Counted from the first letter of the stretch, positions 21,525 through 36,501 are shown. The stretch: 64,000 nucleotides of DNA from Rouxiella sp. WC2420 (GCF_041200025.1 NZ_CP165628.1:992001-1056000), one strand, 5' to 3'. Notes: generated by a model not told the origin, from the sequence alone. Translations and numbers: made by a program.

Positions 21525-21842
21525 ATGCATTTTTTATCTCGAAGTGCGCTGGGCGTTTGTTTGGCGTGGATAAGTATTTCTGCGATGGCAGAGGGAAATA
21601 TTGCCAACGGTCAGGCCAAATCTGCCAGCTGTGCAGCTTGTCATGGCGCAACAGGTAAAGCCAGCAACACGCTTTATCCCAATTTATCCGGGCAAAATGA
21701 GGCTTATCTGGGATTGGCTTTGCATGCTTACAAAGATGGCGGAAGAACGGGAGGGCAGGCGGGGATTATGCAGGCGTTTACCTCTGGGCTTTCAGATCAA
21801 GATATCAGTGACTTAGCGGCTTACTATTCTAGCCAGCACTGA
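21525..21842 (+). CDS. Small periplasmic cytochrome c (class I)
   Basis: The 105-residue product has a signal peptide (about residues 1-22), the covalent haem motif CAACH at residues 36-40 and a C-terminal Met (in AGIMQAF) as the probable sixth ligand, so it is an exported c553-like electron carrier. ATG at 21525 has GGGAG five bases upstream, which decides the start over a TTG further up. Its partner oxidase is unknown. It lies between tilS and rof; I do not know of it in E. coli K-12 there. Confidence 0.88.
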   Translation: MHFLSRSALGVCLAWISISAMAEGNIANGQAKSASCAACHGATGKASNTLYPNLSGQNEAYLGLALHAYKDGGRTGGQAGIMQAFTSGLSDQDISDLAAYYSSQH

Positions 21843-21877
21843 CAAGTCTGCCAGCATTACCAGCCTTCGGCCTAAAT

Positions 21878-21904
21878 AAAAACGGGCAATCCCAAGATTG
21901 CCCG
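21878..21904 (-). terminator. Terminator for the yaeP-rof transcript
   Basis: CGGGCAATC and GATTGCCCG form a perfect 9-bp stem with a 4-base loop. Read on the minus strand it is followed by TTTTT, so it serves rof. The convergent cytochrome gene ends 36 bases away. Confidence 0.88.
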
Positions 21905-21945
21905 CACACACAGTTGTTGAGTTGAATGGTGGTTGATGTTATTCG

Positions 21946-22522
<577 letters not shown>

Positions 22523-22630
22523 TTATTAAACGACTATAGCACAGAGATGATGGAGTTATCAGCTGGGGGAGTAAGCTTTATCTTATGTTGATATCAAGTA
22601 CAATGTGCGTCCATTACTTTGAGGTTTCCC

Positions 22631-23194
22631 ATGGCGTTAAAAGCAACTATCTATAAAGCCGCAGTAAATATTGCCGATATGGACCGCAATTTTTTCTTTG
22701 ATGCCAACCTGACGCTGGCGCAGCATCCGTCTGAAATCGAACAACGTATGATGCTACGTTTACTGGCCTGGATTTGCCACGCGCACGAGCGTTTGAGCTT
22801 TACCCGTGGGTTAAGTGCTGAAGACGAGCCTGAAATCTGGCGTAAAAACGATCATAACGGCATTGAACTTTGGGTCGAATTAGGCCTGCCGGATGAGAAG
22901 CGTCTGAAAAAGGGTTGCAACCAGTCGCGAGAAGTTGTGCTTTACACGTATGGTGAGCGAGCCGCCAAAGTTTGGTGGTCACAGATGCAAAATAAAGTCA
23001 GCCAATACTCAAACCTCAGCGTGCGCTATATTGATGATGAACTGTTGTCACAGCTGGTGGCTTTTTGTCAGCGCAATATGGTATTGCAGGCGACTTTACA
23101 AGACGGCGCGATTTGGCTTTCCGATCCTGACAATAATCTGGAAATTCATTTCCAGGAGTGGAAAGACGGTAACTGGAAACAGGCGGGGCAATAG
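22631..23194 (+). CDS. yaeQ: YaeQ family protein (PD-(D/E)XK-like fold)
   Basis: The 187-residue product starts [16 protein letters not shown] behind GAGG and follows E. coli YaeQ throughout ([40 protein letters not shown]). YaeQ has a nuclease-like alpha/beta fold but no confirmed activity. It was once proposed as an RfaH suppressor. It is followed by arfB 2 bases downstream in one operon and is divergent from yaeP-rof. Confidence 0.94.
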   Translation: MALKATIYKAAVNIADMDRNFFFDANLTLAQHPSEIEQRMMLRLLAWICHAHERLSFTRGLSAEDEPEIWRKNDHNGIELWVELGLPDEKRLKKGCNQSREVVLYTYGERAAKVWWSQMQNKVSQYSNLSVRYIDDELLSQLVAFCQRNMVLQATLQDGAIWLSDPDNNLEIHFQEWKDGNWKQAGQ

Positions 23195-23196
23195 AG

Positions 23197-23613
23197 GTGT
23201 TGATTCTTTCTGGCAGGCTCGAAATCCCGGACGGCGAAATTGAACTTACCGCTATTCGCGCGCAGGGAGCGGGTGGCCAAAATGTTAATAAAACCTCAAC
23301 CGCTATTCACCTGCGTTTTGATATAAAAGCTTCAAGCCTGCCCGATTATTATCAGCAACGTTTGTTGGCTTTTAAGCATCATTTAATTACCGCAGAGGGC
23401 ATTGTGGTCATTAAAGCGCAGGAGTATCGCAGTCAGGAGCAAAATCGTGAGGCTGCTATAGCTCGCCTGGCTTCGCTGATTGATCAGGCAATGGTGGTTG
23501 AAAAGCCACGCCGAGCCACCAAGCCGACGCGCGGTTCTAAAATTCGACGTGTAGAAAGCAAAGTTCGCAAGGGTGCGACCAAGGCACTAAGAGGAAAAAT
23601 TCGCTCGTCTTAA
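23197..23613 (+). CDS. arfB: Alternative ribosome-rescue factor B (peptidyl-tRNA hydrolase)
   Basis: ArfB (YaeJ) releases peptides from ribosomes stalled on truncated mRNA without a codon in the A site. The 138-residue protein has the catalytic GGQ motif in [15 protein letters not shown]. The basic C-terminal tail ([19 protein letters not shown]) inserts into the empty mRNA channel. The GTG start overlaps its own GAGG site region and lies just after the yaeQ stop. It is distinct from RF1/RF2, lacking codon-recognition domains. Confidence 0.95.
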   Translation: MLILSGRLEIPDGEIELTAIRAQGAGGQNVNKTSTAIHLRFDIKASSLPDYYQQRLLAFKHHLITAEGIVVIKAQEYRSQEQNREAAIARLASLIDQAMVVEKPRRATKPTRGSKIRRVESKVRKGATKALRGKIRSS

Positions 23614-23661
23614 AATGAAAGACAGAGTGAAATAAAGATTAAAACGCAGTGGGAGAAAACT

Positions 23662-24354
23662 GTGAAAAAAATAATGATTGCTATGGGGCTGTCGCTCAGC
23701 CTGTTATCGCTATTCGGATGTCACAACAAGATTTTTGCTCAGGAACAACCTTTTGAAGCCATGCAGCAGAGCTATAAGGGCGTGCTGCCGTGTGCCGACT
23801 GTGGTGGTATTGAAACCTCTTTGTTCCTGCAGCAGGACGGTACTTATATTTTAAATGAAGTCTATCAGGTTAAACCCAAGGGGAATCAGTCTTATGCGCA
23901 GTATGGGCGCTGGGCGCGCACTGCTGATAAGCTGGTCTTAACCGAGGCAAACGGCGAGAAACGTTATTTCCGCCCGGCCGGAGACAACCTTGAGATGCTG
24001 GATATGCATGGCGAACAGATTCACGCCAGCTCGAGCCACCCGATGCAGCATTTCCAGTTGAAACCGGCAGAGCAACGCATGCCGCAAACGCCGATGCCGT
24101 TGAGCGGCATGGTGCATTATCAAGCCAACAACGTGGTGTTTACCGATTGCGCGACGGGAAAAGTCATTCCAGTGGCGACCAGCAGTTTACTGGAAAAAGC
24201 CTATATGGATGCACGTCATAGCCCGGATCAGCTGATCTTTGTCTCGATGGATGGACATTTCCAGCTTGAGCCAGGGGGCGACGAAGGGAAAGGGCACAAG
24301 CTGCTGGTGGCCGATAGCAATATCATTGCCGATGCCAGCAAGCACTGCAAATAG
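23662..24354 (+). CDS. nlpE: Envelope stress lipoprotein NlpE (CutF)
   Basis: NlpE is an outer-membrane lipoprotein that senses surface contact and lipoprotein-trafficking or redox faults and activates the CpxAR system. The 230-residue product has a signal peptide with the lipobox LFGC (Cys20), then the N-terminal barrel with the CADC disulfide/copper motif in LPCADCGGIETSLFL. A second OB-like domain holds TDCATGKVIPV and a C-terminal Cys (KHCK). It is slightly shorter than E. coli NlpE at the end. The start is GTG after GGGAGAAAAC. Confidence 0.95.
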   Translation: MKKIMIAMGLSLSLLSLFGCHNKIFAQEQPFEAMQQSYKGVLPCADCGGIETSLFLQQDGTYILNEVYQVKPKGNQSYAQYGRWARTADKLVLTEANGEKRYFRPAGDNLEMLDMHGEQIHASSSHPMQHFQLKPAEQRMPQTPMPLSGMVHYQANNVVFTDCATGKVIPVATSSLLEKAYMDARHSPDQLIFVSMDGHFQLEPGGDEGKGHKLLVADSNIIADASKHCK

Positions 24355-24385
24355 GCTCTGATTTCTAAACCAATGAAATCAGCAA

Positions 24386-24431
24386 AATAAAACGCCCGTC
24401 GGCTGTAAAAAGCTCGGCGGGCGTTTTTTTA
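24386..24431. terminator. Bidirectional terminator between nlpE and proS
   Basis: AAAACGCCCG (24389-24398) pairs with CGGGCGTTTT (24418-24427). It is followed by T's on the plus strand, and by TTTTATTTT on the minus strand, so it can serve both convergent genes. Confidence 0.9.
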
Positions 24432-24471
24432 TGTGGCAATCAGGGGCAAGTCATCAGCCTGCCCGTAATTT

Positions 24472-26190
24472 CTAGCGTGGGATCTGGCTCAGCAGGTAAT
24501 CAACGATATCGCTGATTTTGATCATCTGCTTTTCACCGCTGCGGCGGTTTTTATATTCCAGCTCTTCTGCATCGAGATTACGTTCACCGATAACTACCTG
24601 ATGCGGAACGCCGATCAGCTCCATATCGGCAAACATCACCCCAGGACGCTCTTTACGGTCGTCGAGAATAACGTCGATCCCTTTGGCGCGCAGGGTGTTG
24701 TAAAGCTCTTCGGCTGCGTCTTTCACGCGGAAAGATTTGCTCATGTTCATTGGCAGGATAGCAACCTGGAAAGGCGCGATTGCGTCTGGCCAGATGATGC
24801 CGCGACCGTCGTGGTTCTGCTCGATAGCGGCAGCAACTACGCGAGTCACACCGATTCCGTAACAGCCCATGGTTACCAGCTGGTTCTTGCCGTCTTCGCC
24901 CTGAACGGTAGCTTTCATCGCTTCAGAGTATTTGGTGCCCAGTTGGAAGATGTGGCCGACTTCAATACCGCGCTTGATAAGCAGCGTGCCTTTACCGTCC
25001 GGGCTTGCATCGCCTTCTACCACGTTACGCAGGTCAGCAACTTCTGGCAGCGGCAAATCGCGTTCCCAGTTAATGCCAAAGTAGTGTTTACCGTCAATGT
25101 TGGCACCGGCGCTGAAATCGCTCATGACTGCAACAGTGCGGTCAATCACGACTGGCATTGGCAGGTTAATCGGGCCTAATGAGCCTGGACCGGCAGTGAC
25201 CAGCTCGCGGATTTCGGCTTCGGTCGCGAAAGTCAGTGGGGCGGCAACCTGTGGCAATTTTTCCGCCTTGATTTCGTTTAACTCGTGATCGCCGCGAACC
25301 AGCAGGGCCACCAACTTGTGAGAGCTACCTTCCACCGCGCGAACCATCAGTGTTTTAACGGTTTTTTCAATTGGCAGCTGGAATTGCTCAACCAGCTCGG
25401 CGATGGTTTTGGCATTTGGCGTGTCAATAACGCGCAGCTCTTCCGTTGCCGCACCGCGTGGGGTGGTTGGCGCCAGAGCTTCGGCTTTTTCGATGTTCGC
25501 CGCGTAGTCTGATTCGGTAGAGAAGATAACATCATCTTCACCGCTTTCCGCCAGCACCTGGAATTCGTGCGATGCATTGCCGCCGATAGAACCGGTATCA
25601 GCTTCTACAGCACGGAAATCAAGACCCATACGAGTGAAGATTTTGCTGTAGGCCGCGTACATCGCGTCGTAGCCTTCCTGCAAAGATTCTTGCGTGGAGT
25701 GGAAAGAGTAGGCGTCTTTCATGATGAATTCGCGTGAGCGCATTACGCCAAAACGAGGGCGGACTTCATCACGGAATTTAGTCTGGATCTGGAACAGGTT
25801 CAAAGGCAGCTGTTTGTAGGAGCTGACTTCATTACGCATCAGATCGGTGATCACTTCTTCATGCGTAGGACCGAGCACGAATGCGCGATCGCCGCGATCG
25901 ACCAAGCGCAGCAACTCGGGGCCGTACTGCTCCCAACGTCCACTCTCCTGCCACAGATCGGCAGGCTGCACGACGGGCATGGAGATTTCGATCGCACACG
26001 CGTTGTTCATCTCTTCGCGCACGATGTTTTCGACTTTCTTAAGAACGCGCAGACCGGTTGGCAGCCAGGTATAAAGACCTGAGGCCAGTTTGCGGATCAT
26101 CCCGGCGCGCAGCATCAGCTGGTGGCTGATCACCTCGGCGTCCGCTGGCGTTTCCTTCAGAGTGGAGAGCAGATATTGTGTTGTACGCAT
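24472..26190 (-). CDS. proS: Prolyl-tRNA synthetase
   Basis: ProS charges tRNA-Pro. The 572-residue length equals E. coli ProS, the bacterial type with an editing domain. Class II motifs are visible: motif 1 near [18 protein letters not shown], and motif 2 region [19 protein letters not shown]. An inserted YbaK-like domain (about residues 225-400) clears Ala-tRNA-Pro, and a C-terminal anticodon-binding domain follows. The gene is monocistronic or shares a promoter region with trmO upstream, 170 bases away. Confidence 0.98.
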   Translation of the reverse strand: MRTTQYLLSTLKETPADAEVISHQLMLRAGMIRKLASGLYTWLPTGLRVLKKVENIVREEMNNACAIEISMPVVQPADLWQESGRWEQYGPELLRLVDRGDRAFVLGPTHEEVITDLMRNEVSSYKQLPLNLFQIQTKFRDEVRPRFGVMRSREFIMKDAYSFHSTQESLQEGYDAMYAAYSKIFTRMGLDFRAVEADTGSIGGNASHEFQVLAESGEDDVIFSTESDYAANIEKAEALAPTTPRGAATEELRVIDTPNAKTIAELVEQFQLPIEKTVKTLMVRAVEGSSHKLVALLVRGDHELNEIKAEKLPQVAAPLTFATEAEIRELVTAGPGSLGPINLPMPVVIDRTVAVMSDFSAGANIDGKHYFGINWERDLPLPEVADLRNVVEGDASPDGKGTLLIKRGIEVGHIFQLGTKYSEAMKATVQGEDGKNQLVTMGCYGIGVTRVVAAAIEQNHDGRGIIWPDAIAPFQVAILPMNMSKSFRVKDAAEELYNTLRAKGIDVILDDRKERPGVMFADMELIGVPHQVVIGERNLDAEELEYKNRRSGEKQMIKISDIVDYLLSQIPR

Positions 26191-26360
26191 GATGTGTTGG
26201 TTCCGTTAGCACTGCAAATCGTCTGCAGACCCAAGGCCTGCGAGAACGTGAAATTATTCGAATAGTCGGTCGTCATCCGCAGCTATTACGCACCCCGAGA
26301 TAGCCTGCGGTGGGATAGTTTACCAGTGACCGACGCGAGTCAAAAGAGAACCACTGAATT

Positions 26361-27068
26361 TTAGTGCGGGTCGAGCGAGATTACCTGATTTTGGTCGGCA
26401 ATGACGCGCCATCTGACGTTAAATTCCAGCAGATGAACGGCATAATCACGTTCCTGCTCTTCCCCTTTACGATAGGCAGGGCGGGGATCTTGCCCCAAAA
26501 CCTGAGTAATAAAGCGGCGCAGGTGAGGATAAAGGCCGAAATTGGCTGCAAGCTGGCTTTCTGCAAGCGGACTAAAAGTCACTGACATATTGGCCTGTGG
26601 TGCATCCTGAGCAAAACCGGCAATCGCCTGTGGCTGACTTTCGGCGAAGGGTAGATAAGGTTTGATATCGACAATCGGCGTGCCGTCGACCAGATCCAGG
26701 CTGCCGAGCTGCAAAATGACCTCTTTACCCTGACAGCGGATACCCTTCAACTCGACCAGCGACATGCCGAGCGGGTTTGGCCTGAAGGTAGAACGAGTGG
26801 CAAAAACGCCGACGCGAGCATTGCCGCCAAGCCTGGGTGGCCGCACCGTGGGTCGCCAGCCGCCCGCCATTGTTTGATGAAATATAAACATCACCCAGAG
26901 ATGGCTGAAATCCTCGAGACCACGAACCGCTTCTGCCTGATTATATGGCGGCAGCAGATGTAGTTCACCGACTCCGTCCTCGACTAAACCTGGCTGGCGT
27001 GGAACGGCGAACTTTTCTTTATAGGGAGAATGGATCCTCCCTATTTCATTAAAGGTAAATTCGGTCAT
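26361..27068 (-). CDS. trmO: tRNA (N6-threonylcarbamoyladenosine(37)-N6)-methyltransferase TrmO
   Basis: TrmO (YaeB/TsaA) methylates t6A37 of tRNA-Thr using SAM. The 235-residue product equals the E. coli length. It contains the family core FNEIGRIHSPYKEKFAVPRQPG, then FATRSTFRPNPLGMSLVEL and LDLVDGTPIVDIKPYLP, plus the C-terminal subdomain. Its start overlaps the rcsF stop by four bases (ATGA), indicating one operon with rcsF first. Confidence 0.96.
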   Translation of the reverse strand: MTEFTFNEIGRIHSPYKEKFAVPRQPGLVEDGVGELHLLPPYNQAEAVRGLEDFSHLWVMFIFHQTMAGGWRPTVRPPRLGGNARVGVFATRSTFRPNPLGMSLVELKGIRCQGKEVILQLGSLDLVDGTPIVDIKPYLPFAESQPQAIAGFAQDAPQANMSVTFSPLAESQLAANFGLYPHLRRFITQVLGQDPRPAYRKGEEQERDYAVHLLEFNVRWRVIADQNQVISLDPH

Positions 27069-27472
27069 TTAAAGCTGACGTTCAGAGCAGAGCCCTGACA
27101 GACTGCCTGTTGATGACACCCTGTGACATTGCTGACGATTTGGCATTGATGCAGCAGCACAGCGTTTGCCTTCATGGTCGCCGCGTGGTTCAACATTCTT
27201 CTACGAGCATTCGAAATGCTTGGCTGCGCGTCATGCGCGTTAACCTGGCAAGATTCGCCGGATACTTCACCCAGATCGCGGAAAGGTGTGCCAACCAGAG
27301 CGCCGGGATCTTTATAAAGTTTAATCGCCGCAGGACGAGTCGATACTGGCTTTGGCTTGGCTGGCTGCGATGGTTCATAGGTCGGGTGTTCGTTAAAAAT
27401 CGGCTGCGTTCTGTGAGCCGCGGAACATCCAGCTAGCAAAAGGGCTAACAAACAGAGTGGTAAAGCACGCAT
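27065..27472 (-). CDS. rcsF: Outer-membrane lipoprotein RcsF, Rcs phosphorelay sensor
   Basis: RcsF detects LPS and peptidoglycan damage and signals through IgaA to the RcsCDB phosphorelay. The 135-residue product has a lipobox LLAGC (Cys16) and a Pro-rich disordered linker (QPAKPKPVSTRP) thought to thread through BamA barrels. The folded C-terminal domain carries four cysteines (SGESCQ, LHQCQ, TGCHQQAVC) matching the two conserved disulfides. BamA, its partner, is encoded earlier in this window. Confidence 0.96.
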   Translation of the reverse strand: MRALPLCLLALLLAGCSAAHRTQPIFNEHPTYEPSQPAKPKPVSTRPAAIKLYKDPGALVGTPFRDLGEVSGESCQVNAHDAQPSISNARRRMLNHAATMKANAVLLHQCQIVSNVTGCHQQAVCQGSALNVSFK

Positions 27473-27662
27473 TATATGTCCTCTGCTCCATACCCTTCAT
27501 CCATTAAAACGCTGAGGCTGTGGCAACTTTATTTTCCCTGTTATTGCTTTATAAAAGGCTCAGAGATGACTACGGCTGCGACCTGCTGCATTTAAAATGC
27601 TACGGGGTATATTTTATATTAAAAGAAAGAGGCGTTATTGAAGCAAGGTATTCAACAAATAA

Positions 27663-27686
27663 CAAGGCGAGCATATGCCCGCCTTG
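27663..27686 (-). terminator. Hairpin downstream of metQ
   Basis: CAAGGCG and CGCCTTG pair around GCATATGCC-type centre. The minus strand continues TTATTTGTT, a weak U tract, so this is a probable but imperfect terminator for metNIQ. Confidence 0.6.
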
Positions 27687-27744
27687 AGAGTATTTTATGT
27701 AAATAGAGATTTATCGTTGAATAAATCCAAATATACTTTAATTC

Positions 27745-28560
27745 TTACCAGCCTTTAACCGCGCCGCCATTGAAGACTTTGTTAGCCGCCTGGTCAACTT
27801 CATCAGATTCGTAGGCTTTCACAAATTTCTGCACGTTTTCAGCGTCTTTGTTGTCTTCGCGAGCAACAATCAGGTTCACGTAAGGTGAATCTTTGTCTTC
27901 CACGAAAATGCCGTCTTTTTCCGGAGTCAGGCCGATCTGGCTTGCATAGGTAGTGTTGATTACGGCCAACGCGATTTTGTTGTCATCCAGCGAGCGTGGC
28001 AACTGAGGAGCTTCCAGCTCAACCAGCTTCAGGTTTTTCGGGTTCTCGGTTACGTCAAGAACGGTTGGCAGCAGTCCTACGCCGTCTTTAAGTTTGATCA
28101 AGCCCACTTTTTGCAACAGCAGCAGTGAACGGCCCAGGTTTGTCGGATCGTTTGGCAGAGCAATCTGGTCGCCGTCTTTCAGCTCGCTAACAGATTTGAT
28201 TTTTTTAGAGTAACCAGCAATCGGGTAAACAAAGGTGTTGCCGACCGGCACCAGTTTGTAACCGCGGTCTTTGATCTGCTGATCCAGATAAGGCTTGTGC
28301 TGGAAGGCGTTAACGTCGATGTCGCCTTTGCTTAGCGCTTCATTTGGCAGCACGTAGTCATTAAAGGTCACCAGCTCCACGTCGAGGCCGTATTTCTCTT
28401 TTGCCACTTTTGCAGCAACTTCGGCAACCTGCTGTTCTGCACCAACAATCACGCCAACCTTGATGTGGTTGGGATCTTCTTTCTTTGGACCACAACCTGC
28501 TACGGCCAGAGTTCCCAGAAGTACACCCGCTACTGCAAGAGATTTAAATTTAATGGACAT
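27745..28560 (-). CDS. metQ: Methionine-binding lipoprotein MetQ
   Basis: MetQ is the substrate-binding component of the D/L-methionine ABC importer. The 271-residue product has a signal peptide with lipobox LAVAGC (Cys23) and the NlpA family body: IKVGVIVGAEQQVAEV, FQHKPYLDQQ, the IALPNDPTNLGRSLLLL ligand-binding segment and AVINTTYASQIGL. It is last in metN-metI-metQ, 70 bases after metI, and falls under the MetJ-controlled promoter at 30385. Confidence 0.97.
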   Translation of the reverse strand: MSIKFKSLAVAGVLLGTLAVAGCGPKKEDPNHIKVGVIVGAEQQVAEVAAKVAKEKYGLDVELVTFNDYVLPNEALSKGDIDVNAFQHKPYLDQQIKDRGYKLVPVGNTFVYPIAGYSKKIKSVSELKDGDQIALPNDPTNLGRSLLLLQKVGLIKLKDGVGLLPTVLDVTENPKNLKLVELEAPQLPRSLDDNKIALAVINTTYASQIGLTPEKDGIFVEDKDSPYVNLIVAREDNKDAENVQKFVKAYESDEVDQAANKVFNGGAVKGW

Positions 28561-28599
28561 GTCCTATCCTCTATACATTTTATGTCGTGATTAATTATG

Positions 28600-28621
28600 G
28601 GCGGCGTGAAGCCCTGCCGCC
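28600..28621. repeat. Inverted repeat between metI and metQ
   Basis: GGCGGC (28600-28605) and GCCGCC (28616-28621) can pair across 10 bases in the 70-base metI-metQ spacer. It could shield the metQ message or limit read-through. It is weak evidence alone. Confidence 0.35.
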
Positions 28622-28630
28622 GTTTTGTCT

Positions 28631-29284
28631 TTACTTATGGGTCACTGTTTTAACGATGCGATCGCCGCAGAGTTGAATCAGGTACACCAGTACAACTAAC
28701 AATACTAATACAGTATTCATTACCGTGGCGTCGTAACCGATATAACCATACTGGTAGCCAATTTGCCCCAGACCACCCGCACCCACGGCGCCCCCCATGG
28801 CAGAGTAACCCACCAGAGTAATGAGAGTGATAGTCGCGGCGTTGACCAGGCCCGGCAGAGCTTCGGGCAGCAGTATTTTTCGGATAATTTGCATCGGCGT
28901 GGCGCCCATCGCGCGGGCAGCTTCCACCAGACCGCTTGGGATCTCCAGCATCGCATTTTCAACCATACGGGCGATGAACGGCGCGGCACCCACTGTCAGT
29001 GGTACGATAGCAGCCTGCAAACCGATAGAAGTGCCGACGATCACGCGAGTAAATGGAATCATCCACACCAGCAGGATAATAAAAGGAATAGAACGGAAGA
29101 TGTTAACCAGCGCCGACAGTACCCGGTAAAGCTTCTTGTTCTCGGCAATCTGACCCGGACGGGTGACATACAGCAGGACGCCAAACGGCAGGCCGAGCAC
29201 GAATCCGAAGAAGCCGGAGGTCAGGGTCATGATTACAGTTTCCCAAATGCCTCGGCCCATTAACCACATCATTGCCTCAGACAT
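28631..29284 (-). CDS. metI: Methionine ABC transporter permease MetI
   Basis: MetI is the inner-membrane channel of the methionine importer, acting as a dimer with two MetN. The 217-residue product has five predicted membrane helices and the ABC permease EAA loop, seen as [22 protein letters not shown], which docks on MetN (written here in parts: [21 protein letters not shown]). The start overlaps the metN end by eight bases, so the two are translationally coupled. Confidence 0.97.
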   Translation of the reverse strand: MSEAMMWLMGRGIWETVIMTLTSGFFGFVLGLPFGVLLYVTRPGQIAENKKLYRVLSALVNIFRSIPFIILLVWMIPFTRVIVGTSIGLQAAIVPLTVGAAPFIARMVENAMLEIPSGLVEAARAMGATPMQIIRKILLPEALPGLVNAATITLITLVGYSAMGGAVGAGGLGQIGYQYGYIGYDATVMNTVLVLLVVLVYLIQLCGDRIVKTVTHK

Positions 29285-30308
29285 AACCCAGTACCTCTAC
29301 CTTAACTTGATTCTCATGCAGGAATTGAATCGCTGCCTGTGTGTCTTCAACGCTGCCGTGCATTTCTGTCAGCATAATGCCGAACTTCACGCCACCGGCA
29401 TAATCCATCTGCGCGCTGATAATATTGTTATTAATGTTGAATTGACGCACTGCCTGCGAGAGCAGAGGAGCATCGACCGACTGGCCGGTGAATTCAAGAC
29501 GTAATAAAGGAACGCTGCCTTCACTCTGCTCCGGCTTCATGCGCAGCGCGTAGTCGTCCGGGATATCCAGATGCAACGTTGACTGGATAAACTGCTGGGC
29601 CAGCGGAGTTTTAGGATGCGAGAACATTTCACTGACTTTGTCTTGTTCAATCAACTGACCGTTGCTGATTACTGCGACCTGGTCACAGATGCGCTTCACT
29701 ACATCCATTTCATGGGTGATCAGAAGAATAGTCAGGCCCAGACGGCGGTTGATATCCTTTAATAGTTCCAGGATTGAGCGTGTAGTTGCCGGATCGAGGG
29801 CGCTGGTAGCTTCATCGCACAGCAGAACCTTGGGATTGCTGGCCAGCGCTCGAGCAATGGCAACGCGCTGCTTCTGCCCACCAGACAGGTTGGCGGCGTA
29901 AGCATCATGCTTGTCTTCCAGGCCCACCAGCTTCAGTAGTTCAGTAACGCGTTGTTTAATCTCTTTGGCAGGAAGGTTGTCCAGCTCCAGCGGTAGCGCG
30001 ACGTTACCAAAAACGGTGCGCGACGACAGTAGGTTAAAGTGCTGGAAGATCATGCCGATTTGACGACGAGCGCGCGTCAGTTCTTTTTCGGAAAAGGCGG
30101 TCAGATCCTGACCATCGACCAGAACTTTTCCTTCAGTCGGGCGCTCAAGCAGGTTAACGCAGCGAATCAGCGTACTTTTGCCCGCACCGGATGAACCGAT
30201 GACGCCATAGATTTGTCCTGCAGGCACGTGAAGGCTCACATCAGACAGCGCCGTGATGTTGCGCTGACCCTGCTTGAACACTTTGGTGATGTTGGAAAGT
30301 TTAATCAT
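29277..30308 (-). CDS. metN: Methionine ABC transporter ATP-binding protein MetN
   Basis: MetN powers methionine import. The 343-residue protein has Walker [10 protein letters not shown] near residue 40, signature [15 protein letters not shown], Walker [13 protein letters not shown] and the switch His in [10 protein letters not shown]-terminal ACT-like domain (about 265-343) binds methionine and gives trans-inhibition of transport. It is the first gene of metNIQ; its promoter carries MetJ boxes. Confidence 0.98.
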   Translation of the reverse strand: MIKLSNITKVFKQGQRNITALSDVSLHVPAGQIYGVIGSSGAGKSTLIRCVNLLERPTEGKVLVDGQDLTAFSEKELTRARRQIGMIFQHFNLLSSRTVFGNVALPLELDNLPAKEIKQRVTELLKLVGLEDKHDAYAANLSGGQKQRVAIARALASNPKVLLCDEATSALDPATTRSILELLKDINRRLGLTILLITHEMDVVKRICDQVAVISNGQLIEQDKVSEMFSHPKTPLAQQFIQSTLHLDIPDDYALRMKPEQSEGSVPLLRLEFTGQSVDAPLLSQAVRQFNINNNIISAQMDYAGGVKFGIMLTEMHGSVEDTQAAIQFLHENQVKVEVLGYV

Positions 30309-30384
30309 ATTTTTCTTATGTTGTCTTTACAGCCGTGACGTATAAAAAGTAACCCTCTGGAACTAATTCCAGAACATGGGAAGG

Positions 30385-30413
30385 ATGCTAAGGCGTCTAG
30401 ACGTCTAAGTCAA
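30385..30413 (-). promoter_or_regulatory. metN promoter with tandem MetJ boxes
   Basis: On the minus strand TTGACT (30413-30408) and TAGCAT (30390-30385) are spaced by exactly 17 bases, and that spacer contains two adjoining MetJ boxes: AGACGTCT (30399-30406) and AGGCGTCT (30391-30398) as read on the plus strand. MetJ with S-adenosylmethionine would block RNA polymerase directly. The box consensus AGACGTCT is established for E. coli MetJ. Confidence 0.9.
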
Positions 30414-30484
30414 CCAGATAGCATTCTCACCGTTACCTAAAACATGCGATACTGAGGCATCAATCAGCCCTCAGGAGCTAATAC

Positions 30485-31051
30485 GTGACACAAACTGTTC
30501 CAGCAATATTTTTAGACCGCGACGGCACGCTTAATGTCGATCATGGCTATGTTCATGAAATTGACGACTTCGAGTTCATTGAAGGAACCATTGAAGCTTG
30601 CATCAAACTTAAAGAGATGGGCTTTGCACTGGTATTAGTCACCAACCAGTCAGGTATCGCACGCGGCAAGTTTACCGAAGAGCAGTTCTTCACGTTAACT
30701 GAATGGATGGACTGGTCGCTGGCAGACCGTGGCGTCGATCTGGACGGCATCTATTTCTGTCCGCATCATCCCGATGCATTAATAGAAGAGTACAAGCAGG
30801 TATGCGATTGCCGTAAGCCTCAGCCGGGCATGTTCCTGACAGCTAAAGAAGAGCTTAACATCGATATGGCGGCTTCTTATATGGTAGGCGACAAAATTGA
30901 AGACCTTCAGGCGGCAATAAAAGCTGGCGTAGGCACTAAAATTTTAGTCCGCAGCGGTAAGCCGGTCACTATAGAAGGTGAAGAATTGGCGGATTTAGTG
31001 CTCGATAGCCTGGCGCAACTGCCTACAGCCATTAAAAACGGCTTAAAATAG
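30485..31051 (+). CDS. gmhB: D-glycero-beta-D-manno-heptose-1,7-bisphosphate 7-phosphatase
   Basis: GmhB removes the C7 phosphate in ADP-heptose synthesis for the LPS inner core. The 188-residue HAD-family product has motif 1 [11 protein letters not shown] with both catalytic aspartates, and motif 2 [10 protein letters not shown]. The zinc-binding Cys/His cluster is CPHHP ... CDCRKP, and motif 4 is [12 protein letters not shown]. The start is GTG behind CAGGAG. It is divergent from metN and directly upstream of the rRNA operon, as in E. coli (yaeD). Confidence 0.97.
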   Translation: MTQTVPAIFLDRDGTLNVDHGYVHEIDDFEFIEGTIEACIKLKEMGFALVLVTNQSGIARGKFTEEQFFTLTEWMDWSLADRGVDLDGIYFCPHHPDALIEEYKQVCDCRKPQPGMFLTAKEELNIDMAASYMVGDKIEDLQAAIKAGVGTKILVRSGKPVTIEGEELADLVLDSLAQLPTAIKNGLK

Positions 31052-31101
31052 AGCGTTGCGGGTGAAAAATAGGCAAACGAAATAAAACTGTATTTATTCG
31101 C

Positions 31102-31129
31102 TTGCCATTCCCGTCAGCCTCCCTATAAT
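31102..31129 (+). promoter_or_regulatory. rRNA operon promoter P1
   Basis: TTGCCA and a consensus TATAAT are spaced by 16 bases, followed by a GC-rich discriminator (GCCGCTCC), the hallmark of stringently controlled rrn P1. The upstream stretch is A/T-rich as for an UP element. Confidence 0.88.
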
Positions 31130-31220
31130 GCCGCTCCATCGACGGGGAACAACGCAGCAGCAACGCGGTGTGAACAAGTCGGAAAGTATTAAGAATGATG
31201 ATGGCCGCGAAAATAAACGG

Positions 31221-31248
31221 TTGACATCAAAAGAGGAAAGCGTAGAAT
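31221..31248 (+). promoter_or_regulatory. rRNA operon promoter P2
   Basis: Consensus TTGACA and TAGAAT lie 16 bases apart, about 120 bases after P1, followed by a GC-rich discriminator. Confidence 0.85.
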
Positions 31249-31287
31249 ACGCCACCTCGAGTTAGCAAGCGAAAGCGCGTAACTCAC

Positions 31288-31300
31288 TGCTCTTTAACAA
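31288..31300 (+). promoter_or_regulatory. boxA antitermination site in the 16S leader
   Basis: TGCTCTTTAACAA matches the rrn boxA bound by NusB-NusE. A boxB-like stem (GTTAGC ... GCGTAAC) lies immediately upstream at about 31261-31283. Confidence 0.88.
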
Positions 31301-31473
31301 TTTATCAGACAATCTGTGTGGGCACTCACAAGACGATATCAGCCACCTCGGTGGCAACAGAATATCAAGGCAGTAATGCCAAGTCTTAGAGTGACCAAGC
31401 AGTAATTCATTTTTGAATTATTACGAAAGTAAACTTTGAGCACCGCTTAACTTGTTTAAGCAAATCGAACTTT

Positions 31474-33016
<1,543 letters not shown>

Positions 33017-33088
33017 CCTAAAGATACGCATTGTGCAGTGTCCACACAGATTGTCTGATGAAATAGTAACGAGCAGAAATACCTTTAT

Positions 33089-33165
<77 letters not shown>

Positions 33166-33299
33166 ATCCTTTCCTTCTCTGCGTTGTCGCCCCACTCGTT
33201 TGCACCAAGCAAACGTCGTGTGACTCCGCCTTGATAAGAAAAAGATTGGCTGACTCATCTGAACGATGAGTGATAAAGGTATCTGTTTAGTGACTGTAT

Positions 33300-33375
33300 G
33301 GGGCTATAGCTCAGCTGGGAGAGCGCCTGCCTTGCACGCAGGAGGTCAGCGGTTCGATCCCGCTTAGCTCCACCA
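33300..33375 (+). tRNA. alaT/alaV-type: tRNA-Ala (anticodon TGC)
   Basis: A 76-base cloverleaf from GGGGCTATAGCTCAGC to encoded CCA, with TTGCACG in the anticodon loop. It is the second spacer tRNA, the Ile-Ala arrangement of E. coli rrnA, rrnD and rrnH. Confidence 0.98.
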
Positions 33376-33438
33376 TATCCATACGGCTCACATCAAATAC
33401 TTCAGAGTATATTGGAAACAGTATGCTGCGAAGTATTT

Positions 33439-33451
33439 TGCTCTTTAACAA
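33439..33451 (+). promoter_or_regulatory. boxA before 23S
   Basis: A second TGCTCTTTAACAA, as in the 16S leader, lies in the tRNA-Ala to 23S spacer, the usual place for the second rrn antitermination element. Confidence 0.8.
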
Positions 33452-33604
33452 TCTGGAACAAGCTGAAAAATTGAAATGATACAGCTGAACATAACTCTCC
33501 GTAGAAGTTTTGAGTTATGCGCACCTGTATTAGAGTCTCTCAAATAATCACGGCTACGAACGGCGTCACTCTTTATGAGTTTAAAAGACACCTTCGGGTT
33601 GTGA

Positions 33605-36501
<2,897 letters not shown>

